Source: H2-BAC3 sp045863035
GTDB lineage: Bacteria > Bacteroidota > Ignavibacteria > Ignavibacteriales > Ignavibacteriaceae
Direction: 5' to 3'
Length of the DNA stretch: 32,422 bases
NCBI GenBank assembly: GCA_045863035.1
Contig: BTUV01000023.1
Span: 1-32,422, forward strand
Position 1 is the first letter of the stretch. The number at the start of each line of letters is the position of its first letter. Below are positions 26,201-32,422 of this stretch, piece after piece. A model generated the notes under the pieces. The model saw only the letters and a program-made list of their open reading frames with translations. It did not search any database and was not told the origin of the DNA. Both the position numbers and the translations under genes were made by a program.

Positions 26201-26798
26201 GTATTGCCGGGGCATACTTAAAGGTGTTATCCCTTAAGGAAGCCCATTCTTTTTTTATCCATGTTGAAACAAACTCATTGATATCTGTTTTCCCTTCGCT
26301 TACCATGAGTTTGTAAAGAAACACTCCATGTTCGTTATCGGGAAATCCTTCTGTTCGCAAAAATCCTTTAAAGAGAGTAAAGGCCAGCCCCTTTGAAGTG
26401 TCCTGTTTAGCAACATCAAGAAAAATCACTTTTGAGGAGACAGCATCCAGGGCAAATATGGAATTTTTTACCAGCTCTTCGTCTGTAATCCCGGTAAACC
26501 TCTGCAATATGCGCTGCCGGGCAGGCGTGCCCCCAATAACGCGGTTGCTTAAAAGATAGCCGAGCAGTTTGCCGAAATAAGATTTACCGGAACCGTAAAA
26601 CCCCGATATCCAGACACCGGTTTCCCGGATGTTTGAAGTATAAATCCTGAGGAAATCTGAATATGAACCGGCAAGACCGTCTGTAACGATGTAGTGATCA
26701 ATTTCTGTTTTTATCTCAAGTTCAGAGATATCTTCAAGATCAATAACATTTTTGATGTCTTCTGATAAATCAATGGTAAGAATATCTTTTATTTTCAT
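23202..26798 (-). CDS. brxC: BREX P-loop ATPase BrxC
   Basis: A 1198-residue protein matching the usual length of type I BrxC. Near the N-terminus is Walker A GFYGSGKS (66-73) in GVWISGFYGSGKSYFGKLLG, and Walker B IVFMFDE ends with Asp253-Glu254. The middle contains NRLLKKNEKGLKELADYY, typical of the family. The long C-terminal half is helical with heptad-like segments, and the last residues are acidic. BrxC is essential for BREX defence and is thought to act as a large ATPase linked to PglX and PglZ; it is related to PglY of the Pgl system. It starts 14 bases after brxB without a good Shine-Dalgarno and stops 2 bases before the accessory gene, so coupled translation is likely. Confidence 0.95.
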   Translation of the reverse strand: MKIKDILTIDLSEDIKNVIDLEDISELEIKTEIDHYIVTDGLAGSYSDFLRIYTSNIRETGVWISGFYGSGKSYFGKLLGYLLSNRVIGGTPARQRILQRFTGITDEELVKNSIFALDAVSSKVIFLDVAKQDTSKGLAFTLFKGFLRTEGFPDNEHGVFLYKLMVSEGKTDINEFVSTWIKKEWASLRDNTFKYAPAIREIYIASGKSDADYQNLITSVRREIDQFSAARLKEELENYLAIKKNEKIVFMFDETSEAVSQQKFTLLDLEGVSEALSSLGGKVWTIAIAQEKLDDVINNSNVDRAQLTKVTDRFKTKIHLEATEVDVIIRNRLLKKNEKGLKELADYYAKNSGKIADHASLHGAGVSKTDNQESYRTYYPFYKYQFDLLQNFLFGTKGYASTKVAARGMIITTYDILRQEVQHTDLFHTVTGWHIAKEGQPQPPVRLVSRYSNAERTLTEVKSTVNGRRLLETINFLTEAEITPPTLPNITRSFISDPDQFHKTQEQILKALEILVEAKILLENNKTYRITSDIEQRLLDEMNGFTVQSFAKKKQLTTAYKTSEAVKSSARVSDNGLQYDFYITTDNDDELTTAKQKYLQIKIKSIYNFSDDRSADISALRARHQNDKDLLWLVPDNTSFREIDRLIDEAERISYLEQKYSNPQSEEGRILMSFSAAKEEKLRRVTDLVNNALQNATIIYMYNLTEVTPATCLSDLQKQQKLMIGNVYSKRLSSQLNDTIAASVIKEANNSRLHQYFNGSDFLFFDAQGSFTGANLKVSEEILFRLRNTFVDGASLETELEKPPAGFTFGTVITSVAALMRGGKIIARHNGADKFSWRDNGAADIFSSAREFRKASFKAVSKTLSLAQKQQLAETIMNLNPALYTDRHIDYNTSDFDLVNTIRDISVKLADRTDVLSKNIKEFGKLFPATLKSGGFLGGLTGAVSEANYFDKAEEFLKIKDQFTAAVSEIEKTDKFVADRFPKVHEWKLFADAVHDELTKSATASPDIQKQLSEFSSLLTGDVVANFAQLQQAAQKIKDEYHRIFSSAMKICAEGYSQLAVITKNLIAEIDSLPAGLNSSAKEKAEGLAQYAQHRRNPSVTLAFDVKDQQSRFTYSEVLSFIELLPGKKTEAEIIRAGLVRVIPPEPVSGGAAAPVVKKIRIQMPAGSMKVAEYRNWLQSELHKIAGASDSDEVEITS

Positions 26799-26812
26799 TG
26801 CTCTGGTAAGTG

Positions 26813-27373
26813 TTAGTTAACAATCATGCATCTGTATTTGGAAGCCGGACGGGTGCCAAGAAAGCGTAACTGATCTCCCTCCTGTGTTGCCGGATAGAGA
26901 ATGATAAGGGGCTTGTCAGATTTCATAACAAGTTCACTTTCCATCAGATGAATATTATCAATTCCCGTGGCAAATAAAGCTCCGCTTCTGACCAGTACCG
27001 GAATCTTTCCGGCTGAGAAAGCACCTCCGATTGCGGATAATATATATTTGTAAAGGTCAGGCCGGTTTTCTCCCGCGGGGGCCTTAAAAATCTGTTCAAC
27101 TGAGCCCTGCAGAAATTCAAATCCGGATTCAATATCCGCAAGGTTGTTTTCAGCAAAAGAAACAATAATAGAGTTCAGGTCAATAATCTGATATTGGTGG
27201 CCGTTCAGCAGCGAATTCATCTCATTGATGAATAACTGCTCCTGTGAAGGATCGCAGACAAGTAGGACACAGTTTCCGCCGTTGGCGTTCAGGCGTATTT
27301 CAGATCGCCTGTCTGACTCAACAATTGCCTTAACCTGGCTGATCAGCTGCTCAGGGTTTGAAAATGATTTCAT
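26813..27373 (-). CDS. brxB: BREX protein BrxB (DUF1788)
   Basis: A 186-residue protein of the DUF1788 family. The typical C-terminal stretch is visible: GKIPVLVRSGALF, KPLIILYPA and LRFLGTRPASKYRC. The start is the ATG at 27373, which has GAGG 6 bases upstream. An upstream in-frame ATG at 27418 would add 15 residues and deepen the overlap with brxA, and lacks such a site. With the chosen start, brxB overlaps the end of brxA by 23 bases, which suggests translational coupling. BrxB is needed for defence in tested type I systems, but its molecular role is not known. Confidence 0.93.
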   Translation of the reverse strand: MKSFSNPEQLISQVKAIVESDRRSEIRLNANGGNCVLLVCDPSQEQLFINEMNSLLNGHQYQIIDLNSIIVSFAENNLADIESGFEFLQGSVEQIFKAPAGENRPDLYKYILSAIGGAFSAGKIPVLVRSGALFATGIDNIHLMESELVMKSDKPLIILYPATQEGDQLRFLGTRPASKYRCMIVN

Positions 27374-28109
27374 ATAGTTCCTCACCTGGAATGAGTGGTT
27401 CAATAGTAAGGCGATCACCAGTATATACTAATGAGAAATACCGGGCAAACTTTTTCTGGGTAATTCTTGAAAGAAAACTCTCTCTCTCCATAAAGCTGTA
27501 TTGCAGCCAGTTGCTTTTAAGCAGGTTAGGCATTTTGCTTGCCGCCGCCAGCCAGTATATGTAAATTACCATCATGGCATCTGACAAATAGACTGTGGTC
27601 ATTTTTTTTCTGAGTGATCCTTCCATCAGACCGAATTTTTTAAGAAGTGTCAGATATTTTGAGGCTGTTAAGGTCAGGGTATAATCTGACCATGCCCGCA
27701 GTTCATCTGAACTCTGGCGTAATTCACGCAGGCATGATTCTGCTTCTGATTTGGAAATGGAAACCCTTCCGCTGAAGAGGGCCGGAAAGAAGACCTGGCT
27801 GTTTAGATAATGCAGCAAATCATTATTGAAGGAAGCATTCCAAAAAAGGTAAAGGCGGGTATCCGAATCAATACCCTTGTGTCTGAGAAGGGATGAGAAT
27901 AGTTTTTCTGCTTCTTCCTGTTGAAACCGGAGCAGAGTAGTGGTAATAGCTTTTCTGAATCTGGTGACAGATCTTGCGGTTTTTAATCCGGTATAAGTAT
28001 GAAATTGGTCAACAGATTTGGTAGCAAGATCCGCATTCTGATAAAACAGAGTAATAAGATTCCAGTCCGGAAGTCCGCCTAAAAGGTTAATGTCAGTGTT
28101 AATGTTCAT
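27351..28109 (-). CDS. brxA: BREX protein BrxA (DUF1819)
   Basis: A 252-residue, mainly helical basic protein of the DUF1819 family, first gene of the BREX operon. Recognisable features are LRHKGIDSDTRLYLFWNASFNNDLL, split here around residues 77-100, and TASKYLTLLKKFGLMEGS at about 147-164, followed by a C-terminal beta-rich tail. BrxA proteins have a NusB-like fold and are reported to bind nucleic acid. This copy is somewhat longer than the roughly 200-residue BrxA of enterobacteria. No good Shine-Dalgarno precedes the ATG. The 426 bases upstream separate it from the divergent gapA gene. Confidence 0.93.
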   Translation of the reverse strand: MNINTDINLLGGLPDWNLITLFYQNADLATKSVDQFHTYTGLKTARSVTRFRKAITTTLLRFQQEEAEKLFSSLLRHKGIDSDTRLYLFWNASFNNDLLHYLNSQVFFPALFSGRVSISKSEAESCLRELRQSSDELRAWSDYTLTLTASKYLTLLKKFGLMEGSLRKKMTTVYLSDAMMVIYIYWLAAASKMPNLLKSNWLQYSFMERESFLSRITQKKFARYFSLVYTGDRLTIEPLIPGEELYEIIFKP

Positions 28110-28535
28110 CCGTTATTCTTAGTTCCATTGTATCCGAACTTATTCGCCCGGGTTATGGCTCATCCCGCCAAAAGGTGATGTGCAGAATCCGCCCAATGTA
28201 TTCAGATTGAATAAAAGCCGGAATTCAAGCCCGGGAAATAAAAATGTATTAGTGTCAGGTTATTTCCCTGATTCTTCAAAACCGGAAAATATAATCTTTC
28301 TCCGAAGTATTATACCCCGGATGCAATTCCTATTGCTTAGATCAAATATAAGTATAAATGAAAAATATTTGGCAAGCTTTAGTTGAAATATTCTCCAAAC
28401 CGCGGGGGTTCTCCTGAACAATAATCGCCTGCCCCCCTTTTATCCAATTCTTCTCACCCTAAATTGAATTTCACCCGCTTTTTCGGTAAATTTATAATTG
28501 TATTAAATAATATTTCCCTTAGGAGAAACAGAAAA
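28110..28535. other. Divergent intergenic region between BREX operon and gapA
   Basis: These 426 bases must carry the BREX promoter (minus) and the gapA promoter (plus). On the minus strand a TATAAT occurs at 28314-28309. Just upstream of it sits a small dyad GCAAT-TCCT-ATTGC (28323-28336 on the plus strand). No matching -35 is visible, so the BREX promoter is not called with confidence; if real it would leave a leader of roughly 190 bases before brxA. No gene for a WYL-type regulator or any other convincing ORF was found. The gapA promoter is listed separately. Confidence 0.5.
28470..28498 (+). promoter_or_regulatory. Likely sigma70-type promoter of gapA-pgk
   Basis: A perfect TATAAT at 28493-28498 is preceded after 17 bases by TTCACC (28470-28475), a 4 of 6 match to the -35 consensus. 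Transcription would start near 28505, giving a leader of about 30 bases that contains the AGGAG at 28521-28525 before the gapA ATG. The distance and AT-rich context are right; the -35 element is only moderate. Confidence 0.5.
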
Positions 28536-29600
28536 ATGGCAGTTAAAGTAGGTATAAATGGATTTGGCAGAATCGGACGACTGGTATTTAATGCACTGGT
28601 TGAAAAAGGTCTGCTCGGTAAAGAAGTTGATGTGGTTGCTGTAGTTGATGTCAGCACCGATGCTAAGTATTTTGCGTATCAGTTAAAGTATGATTCAGTT
28701 CACGGCAAATTGAAAGCTGAGCTTTCGACTGAAAAAAGTGACCCCTCACTTGCCGATGACGATGTTTTTGTAGTAAACGGCAACAAAGTTAAATGCGTTG
28801 CTGCAACCAAAGACCCCTCACAGCTCCCCTGGAAAGAGCTCGGAGTTGAATATGTGATTGAGTCAACCGGACTTTTCACTGATTCTGATAAAGCCAAAGG
28901 TCACCTGACCGCAGGCGCTAAAAAAGTAATTATCTCAGCCCCTGGTAAAGGCGATGTTAAGACTGTGGTAATGGGCGTTAATGACAATGAATATGAGCAT
29001 GATAAGCATCATATCATTTCAAATGCATCATGCACCACCAACTGCCTGGCTCCGGTTGTACACGTTCTTCTGAAAGAAGGCATTGGCATCGAGACCGGTC
29101 TGATGACCACCATCCATGCTTATACCGCGACCCAGAAAACCGTTGACGGCCCTTCAAAGAAGGACTGGAGAGGCGGACGCGCTGCAGCTATTAACATCAT
29201 CCCATCTTCCACCGGTGCCGCAAAAGCAGTGGGTGAAGTTCTTCCCGCAACCAAAGGAAAACTGACCGGAATGTCCTTCCGTGTTCCGACCGCTGATGTA
29301 TCTGTAGTTGACCTGACCTTCAGATCAGTAAAAGAAACCTCTATTGCGGAAATTGATGCGCTTCTGAAAAAAGCATCTGAGACCTATCTGAAAGGTATCC
29401 TCGGATATACCAAAGAAGAAGTGGTTTCAACTGATTTTATTCATGATGACCGTTCTTCAATCTATGATTCACAGGCAACCATGCAGAATAATTTTAAGGA
29501 TGAAAAACGTTTCTTTAAGATTGTAACCTGGTATGATAACGAGTGGGGTTACTCCTGCCGCGTTGTTGACCTGCTGAACAAAATAGCCAAAATGGGCTGA
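28536..29600 (+). CDS. gapA: Glyceraldehyde-3-phosphate dehydrogenase, type I
   Basis: A 354-residue cytoplasmic glycolytic enzyme converting glyceraldehyde 3-phosphate, phosphate and NAD to 1,3-bisphosphoglycerate. The Rossmann motif INGFGRIGR is at 7-15, the catalytic Cys166 is in SNASCTTNCLAP, and the base His194 is in TTIHAYTATQ. The phosphate-site segment KDWRGGRAAAINIIPSSTG follows (209-227). It is slightly longer than the common 330-340 residues because of small insertions in the N-terminal domain. The ATG at 28536 is chosen because AGGAG lies 10 bases upstream and the protein then begins with the normal AVKVGINGFG; an in-frame TTG at 28464 precedes the predicted transcription start. 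pgk follows 27 bases downstream, so the pair forms a glycolytic operon. Confidence 0.97.
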   Translation: MAVKVGINGFGRIGRLVFNALVEKGLLGKEVDVVAVVDVSTDAKYFAYQLKYDSVHGKLKAELSTEKSDPSLADDDVFVVNGNKVKCVAATKDPSQLPWKELGVEYVIESTGLFTDSDKAKGHLTAGAKKVIISAPGKGDVKTVVMGVNDNEYEHDKHHIISNASCTTNCLAPVVHVLLKEGIGIETGLMTTIHAYTATQKTVDGPSKKDWRGGRAAAINIIPSSTGAAKAVGEVLPATKGKLTGMSFRVPTADVSVVDLTFRSVKETSIAEIDALLKKASETYLKGILGYTKEEVVSTDFIHDDRSSIYDSQATMQNNFKDEKRFFKIVTWYDNEWGYSCRVVDLLNKIAKMG

Positions 29601-29627
29601 TATTACAGAAAGCAGGCAGACAAAGCC

Positions 29628-30824
29628 ATGAACAAAAAAACTATAGACACAGTTGATCTAAAAGGAAAACGGGTACTGGTCAGGGTTGATTTCAACGTTC
29701 CTCTTGATGAGAACATGAAGGTAACCGATGACAAAAGAATCGTTGAATCTCTTCCGACTATAAAAAAAATAGTTGCCGCAGGAGGAAAAGCCATCCTGAT
29801 GAGCCACCTTGGCCGTCCCAAAGGGAAGGTAAATCCGAAATACTCCCTCAAACCGGCAGCGTTAAAGCTTGCTGAGCTGATGGGTAAGGAAGTGGTTCTG
29901 GCCGGTGACTGCATCGGTATAGAAGCCGAAAAAGCAGTAACCGCTATGAGCAACGGTGATATCGTCCTTCTTGAAAACCTCCGCTTCCATGAGGAAGAAG
30001 AGAAGAATGATGATGCTTTCGCAAAACAGCTTGCATCACTCGGTGATATCTATGTGAACGATGCTTTCGGAAGCGCACACCGTGCCCATGCTTCAACAGA
30101 AGGTGTGACCAAATTCCTGCGTCCGGCTGTAGCAGGTTATCTGATGGAAAAAGAACTGAACTACCTCGGTAGGGCGGTTGCTTCTCCGGAAAGACCATAC
30201 TGCGCTATACTCGGCGGTGCAAAAATCTCAGGCAAAATTGATGTGATCAATAACCTGATTGATAAAGTGGACACGCTGATAATCGGCGGCGGAATGGCTT
30301 ATACTTTCTACAAAGCACAGGGTCTGGAAATCGGAACCTCGCTCCTTGAAGCAGAAAAAGTGGATCTCGCAAAAGAACTGCTCGACAAACTTAAAGCATC
30401 AGGCAAGAAGTTTCTTCTTCCGGTGGATGTGGTTGTTGCTCCTGAATTTAAGGATGACTCCCCACAGGAAGTGGTACCGGTTACTGCCATGCCCGCTGAA
30501 AAGATGGGTCTGGATATCGGTCCTGAATCAATAAAGCTCTTTACCGAAGCCATTATGACCTCAAAGACGGTTGTCTGGAATGGTCCGATGGGTGTATTTG
30601 AGTTCGATAACTTTGCAAAGGGTACCAATGCCATCGCTCAGACGCTGGCCGATGCCACAAAGCAGGGTGTGGTAACTGTGGTTGGCGGAGGTGACTCAGC
30701 CGCCGCAATAGCCAAAATAGGGCTTGAAACTGAAGTCTCTCATGTTTCTACCGGAGGCGGTGCTTCCCTTGAGTTCCTCGAGGGAAAAGTCCTCCCCGGA
30801 GTTGAAGCTCTCGATCAGGTCTGA
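29628..30824 (+). CDS. pgk: Phosphoglycerate kinase
   Basis: A 398-residue cytoplasmic enzyme that transfers phosphate from 1,3-bisphosphoglycerate to ADP, the step after GapA. Family signatures are visible: RVLVRVDFNVPLD at the N-terminus, MSHLGRPKG (58-66), LLENLRFHEEEE, VNDAFGSAHRAHAS, the ADP-site ILGGAKISGKI, VWNGPMGVFE, and the C-terminal VVGGGDSAAAI and HVSTGGGASLEFLEG. Length is standard. It sits 27 bases after gapA and is followed by an intrinsic terminator, so gapA-pgk is a closed two-gene unit. Confidence 0.98.
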   Translation: MNKKTIDTVDLKGKRVLVRVDFNVPLDENMKVTDDKRIVESLPTIKKIVAAGGKAILMSHLGRPKGKVNPKYSLKPAALKLAELMGKEVVLAGDCIGIEAEKAVTAMSNGDIVLLENLRFHEEEEKNDDAFAKQLASLGDIYVNDAFGSAHRAHASTEGVTKFLRPAVAGYLMEKELNYLGRAVASPERPYCAILGGAKISGKIDVINNLIDKVDTLIIGGGMAYTFYKAQGLEIGTSLLEAEKVDLAKELLDKLKASGKKFLLPVDVVVAPEFKDDSPQEVVPVTAMPAEKMGLDIGPESIKLFTEAIMTSKTVVWNGPMGVFEFDNFAKGTNAIAQTLADATKQGVVTVVGGGDSAAAIAKIGLETEVSHVSTGGGASLEFLEGKVLPGVEALDQV

Positions 30825-30842
30825 TTAAACTGAATAATTCAG

Positions 30843-30881
30843 AAAGCCGGTTGCCCAAAAAAGTGGCTGACCGGCTTTTTT
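30843..30881 (+). terminator. Rho-independent terminator of gapA-pgk
   Basis: AAAGCCGGT (30843-30851) pairs perfectly with ACCGGCTTT (30870-30878), with a further internal GCC/GGC pairing, and runs into six T (30876-30881). It begins 19 bases after the pgk stop codon. Confidence 0.9.
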
Positions 30882-31050
30882 ATTGTATGTGCAGGAAAGC
30901 CCGTTCATTGACCGGAATCCGCCTGGTGTGAATTGAATCATACGGGATGGTATTCTCTGATAAATCTTTTGGGGAACTAAGTGGTATTTTTAGTTATTTT
31001 TGTAACAGAAGCGTCTAATTGATATTAAAATGAAAGAGTTAAACTAAGGT

Positions 31051-32016
31051 ATGTCTGACGGATATTACAGACCCGGAGGAATGGGATGGAGTTATTTCCC
31101 TCCGGTCATCAAAAATTTACTGATTATTAACGGTGTTATATTTCTCTTGCAGAATCTGGCACAAACAGTCGTAATAGATGGTTTGCGCGGTTCAGATGTT
31201 CTGCTGAAGTATTTTGCACTGATGTCACCTGACTCAGGATATTTCCAAATCTGGCAGTTCATCACCTATCAGTTTATGCATGGCAGTTTCAGCCATTTGT
31301 TTTTCAATCTCTTTTCTCTGTGGATGTTCGGGGCTGAACTTGAGAATATGTGGGGGTCACGCAATTTTCTTATTTTTTATCTGGTTGCCGGAATAGGGGG
31401 AGCCGTTTTTCATCTCCTGTTTTCTGCAATCTTTCAGGGAATTATTCCTCCCGTCATTGGCGCATCGGGAGCAATATTCGGCGTGATGGTCGCATTCGGG
31501 CTGCTGTTTCCTGACCGGTATATACTTTTTTATTTTTTCATTCCGTTAAAGACCAAGTATTTTATCGCATTCCTGATACTGATAAACGTACTGGCCGTGG
31601 ATGATGCCGGTAGCGGTGTGGCCCATCTTGCGCATCTCGGCGGTGCGGTGTTCGGGTTTCTTTTTCTAGCATTCGACAAACGTCTCGGTTTTGATATACA
31701 GCAGAGGATGTCCGGCTGGAAGGATAGTTTTTACCGCGGAAGTAAAGGGAGAAGACCATCAAATCCCTTCGGAAGCGGCGGTATGTTCAACAAAGATGAA
31801 GAAGATGACCGATATACTTCACGCACAACTTCCTACCGCGATGTTGAAGATGCCCGATATAAGGATGTGAAGAAGGAAGAACGTGAAGTTTCGCAGGAAG
31901 AAATTGACCGTATTCTGGATAAAATCAGCCAGTCGGGTTATAAGAATCTGACCGAAGACGAAAAGCGGATACTTTTTGAAGCAAGCCGCCGGATGAATAA
32001 GGAAGACCGGAGATAA
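31051..32016 (+). CDS. Rhomboid-family intramembrane serine protease with charged C-terminal extension
   Basis: A 321-residue inner-membrane protein with six predicted transmembrane segments between about 18 and 207. The catalytic Ser139 is in VIGASGAIFG and the partner His195 is in HLAHLGGAVFG; the oxyanion-side motif HGSFSHLFFNLFSLWMFG (77-94) has His82 and Asn86. Rhomboids cut single-pass membrane proteins within the bilayer. The last 110 residues are cytosolic and highly charged, ending in an EEIDRILDKISQSGYKNLTE-type helical motif (about 282-301) shared by rhomboids of Bacteroidota and relatives (DUF6576-like). The ATG at 31051 lacks a well-spaced ribosome binding site. An AT-rich region with TATTTTTG at 30995-31002 lies upstream and resembles the Bacteroidota -7 element. 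The lipoprotein gene follows after 19 bases. Confidence 0.93.
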   Translation: MSDGYYRPGGMGWSYFPPVIKNLLIINGVIFLLQNLAQTVVIDGLRGSDVLLKYFALMSPDSGYFQIWQFITYQFMHGSFSHLFFNLFSLWMFGAELENMWGSRNFLIFYLVAGIGGAVFHLLFSAIFQGIIPPVIGASGAIFGVMVAFGLLFPDRYILFYFFIPLKTKYFIAFLILINVLAVDDAGSGVAHLAHLGGAVFGFLFLAFDKRLGFDIQQRMSGWKDSFYRGSKGRRPSNPFGSGGMFNKDEEDDRYTSRTTSYRDVEDARYKDVKKEEREVSQEEIDRILDKISQSGYKNLTEDEKRILFEASRRMNKEDRR

Positions 32017-32035
32017 TCTGCTAAGTTCAGCGGGT

Positions 32036-32371
32036 ATGAAAGTTTTTAGCGCGGTCCTGCTATTGGGCTCGGTGGTTTTTCTTCTGACCGGATGCTCAGA
32101 CGAGAAGCCGCTTGATCAGGAGAAATTCATAGAAGTCTATTATGATATACTTGTATTGCAGGAAAGCCGGGGGATGGAGTTCAGCGCGATGCAGAAAATC
32201 CGTGAGGATGTATATAAAAAACACGGCATTACGCACGGGCAGTATGAGGCAACCGTAAAATACCTTTCGGAAGATACCAAGCGGTGGGAGAAGTTTTTTG
32301 ATGAGATGATTGCTTATGTAAGAGTGAAAGAAAAAGCAGCGATGGGGAGCAATTCAACAAAAACGGAATGA
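32036..32371 (+). CDS. DUF4296-like lipoprotein
   Basis: A 111-residue lipoprotein. The signal peptide ends in LLTGC with Cys20 as the acylation site. The mature part is helical and has the layout of DUF4296 proteins: FIEVYYDILVLQE, then KKHGITHGQYEATVKYLSED and a final helix rich in Lys and Glu. This family is restricted mostly to Bacteroidota and relatives and has no known function. It follows the rhomboid gene by 19 bases and is probably co-transcribed. Its TGA stop overlaps the first unit of a 7-bp tandem repeat. Confidence 0.75.
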   Translation: MKVFSAVLLLGSVVFLLTGCSDEKPLDQEKFIEVYYDILVLQESRGMEFSAMQKIREDVYKKHGITHGQYEATVKYLSEDTKRWEKFFDEMIAYVRVKEKAAMGSNSTKTE

Positions 32372-32422
32372 AGTATGAAGTATGAAGTATGAAGTATGAA
32401 GTATGAAGTATGAAGTATGAAG
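32368..32422. repeat. Tandem array of the 7-mer ATGAAGT, cut by the window end
   Basis: Seven full units and most of an eighth of ATGAAGT run without mismatch from inside the stop codon of the last gene to the end of the window. The true length is unknown because the window ends within it. One frame reads through without stops, while others meet TGA at intervals. Confidence 0.95.

Larger units (their letters stand above)
13444..28109 (-). other. Complete type I BREX phage-defence locus
   Basis: Seven minus-strand genes run without a break from brxA (start 28109) through brxB, brxC, an AlbA_2/GHKL accessory gene, pglX and pglZ to brxL (stop 13444). Gaps are 2 to 53 bases, and brxA/brxB overlap. 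This core set and order is the type I BREX arrangement: BrxA (DUF1819), BrxB (DUF1788), BrxC ATPase, PglX adenine methyltransferase, PglZ and a Lon-like BrxL. In known systems PglX marks host DNA by N6-adenine methylation at a non-palindromic site, and the complex blocks replication of unmarked phage. All core genes are intact. No WYL-type BrxR regulator or recombinase is adjacent. It is flanked by chromosomal genes (an exporter operon and gapA). Confidence 0.96.

Noticed and set aside
28180..28386. 68-codon plus-strand ORF in the brxA-gapA interval, considered as a small BREX regulator.
   Set aside because: No Shine-Dalgarno, composition unlike a DNA-binding protein, and on the strand opposite to the BREX operon.
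28110..28535. Searched for a WYL-type BrxR regulator, as seen beside some BREX loci.
   Set aside because: No such reading frame exists on either strand here, nor after brxL.

Overview
The window looks like a chromosomal segment of a Gram-negative member of the Bacteroidota/Chlorobi (FCB) group. I would guess the Ignavibacteria side of it. The grounds are an outer-membrane TonB-dependent receptor with an N-terminal carboxypeptidase-regulatory-like domain paired with a DUF4249-type lipoprotein, a DUF4296-like lipoprotein, and a rhomboid protease with a charged C-terminal extension of the kind seen in this group. Many genes also keep AAGGAG-type ribosome binding sites, which classical Bacteroidia mostly lack. 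The taxonomic placement is inference. No rRNA, tRNA, CRISPR array, integrase or insertion sequence was seen.

Layout. Positions 86-1593 (minus strand) hold a class V aminotransferase-fold PLP enzyme followed by a stand-alone response-regulator receiver. Positions 1872-5598 (plus) hold a TerB-like protein, an exported protein of unknown function, 4-alpha-glucanotransferase (malQ) and a second TerB-like protein. Positions 5595-8722 (minus) hold the TonB-dependent receptor and its lipoprotein partner; their 3' end overlaps the plus-strand operon at the stop codons. Positions 9087-13292 (plus) are a tight four-gene operon: a periplasmic adaptor, an ABC ATPase and two FtsX/MacB-type permeases. Positions 28536-30824 (plus) are gapA and pgk with a good intrinsic terminator. 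Positions 31051-32371 (plus) are the rhomboid protease and the DUF4296-like lipoprotein. The window ends inside a 7-bp tandem repeat that begins at the last gene's stop codon.

The main accessory content is 13444-28109 (minus): a complete type I BREX phage-defence locus in the order brxA, brxB, brxC, an accessory gene, pglX, pglZ, brxL. It is packed almost end to end, so it is probably one transcript of about 14.7 kb. All six core proteins are full length with recognisable motifs: P-loops in BrxC and BrxL, the methyltransferase motifs in PglX, the metal-site motifs of PglZ, and a Ser/Lys pair in BrxL that aligns with the Lon protease dyad. The accessory gene between brxC and pglX encodes a 562-residue AlbA_2 (Schlafen-like) plus GHKL-ATPase plus winged-helix protein, a plausible regulator or extra effector.

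BREX is a described system. The less ordinary details are the embedded AlbA_2/GHKL protein with its internal repeat, a run of eight G in the brxL coding strand that could be slippage-prone, a sharp drop in GC content in the putative target-recognition part of pglX, and a perfect 32-bp palindrome where the BREX operon meets the convergent efflux operon.
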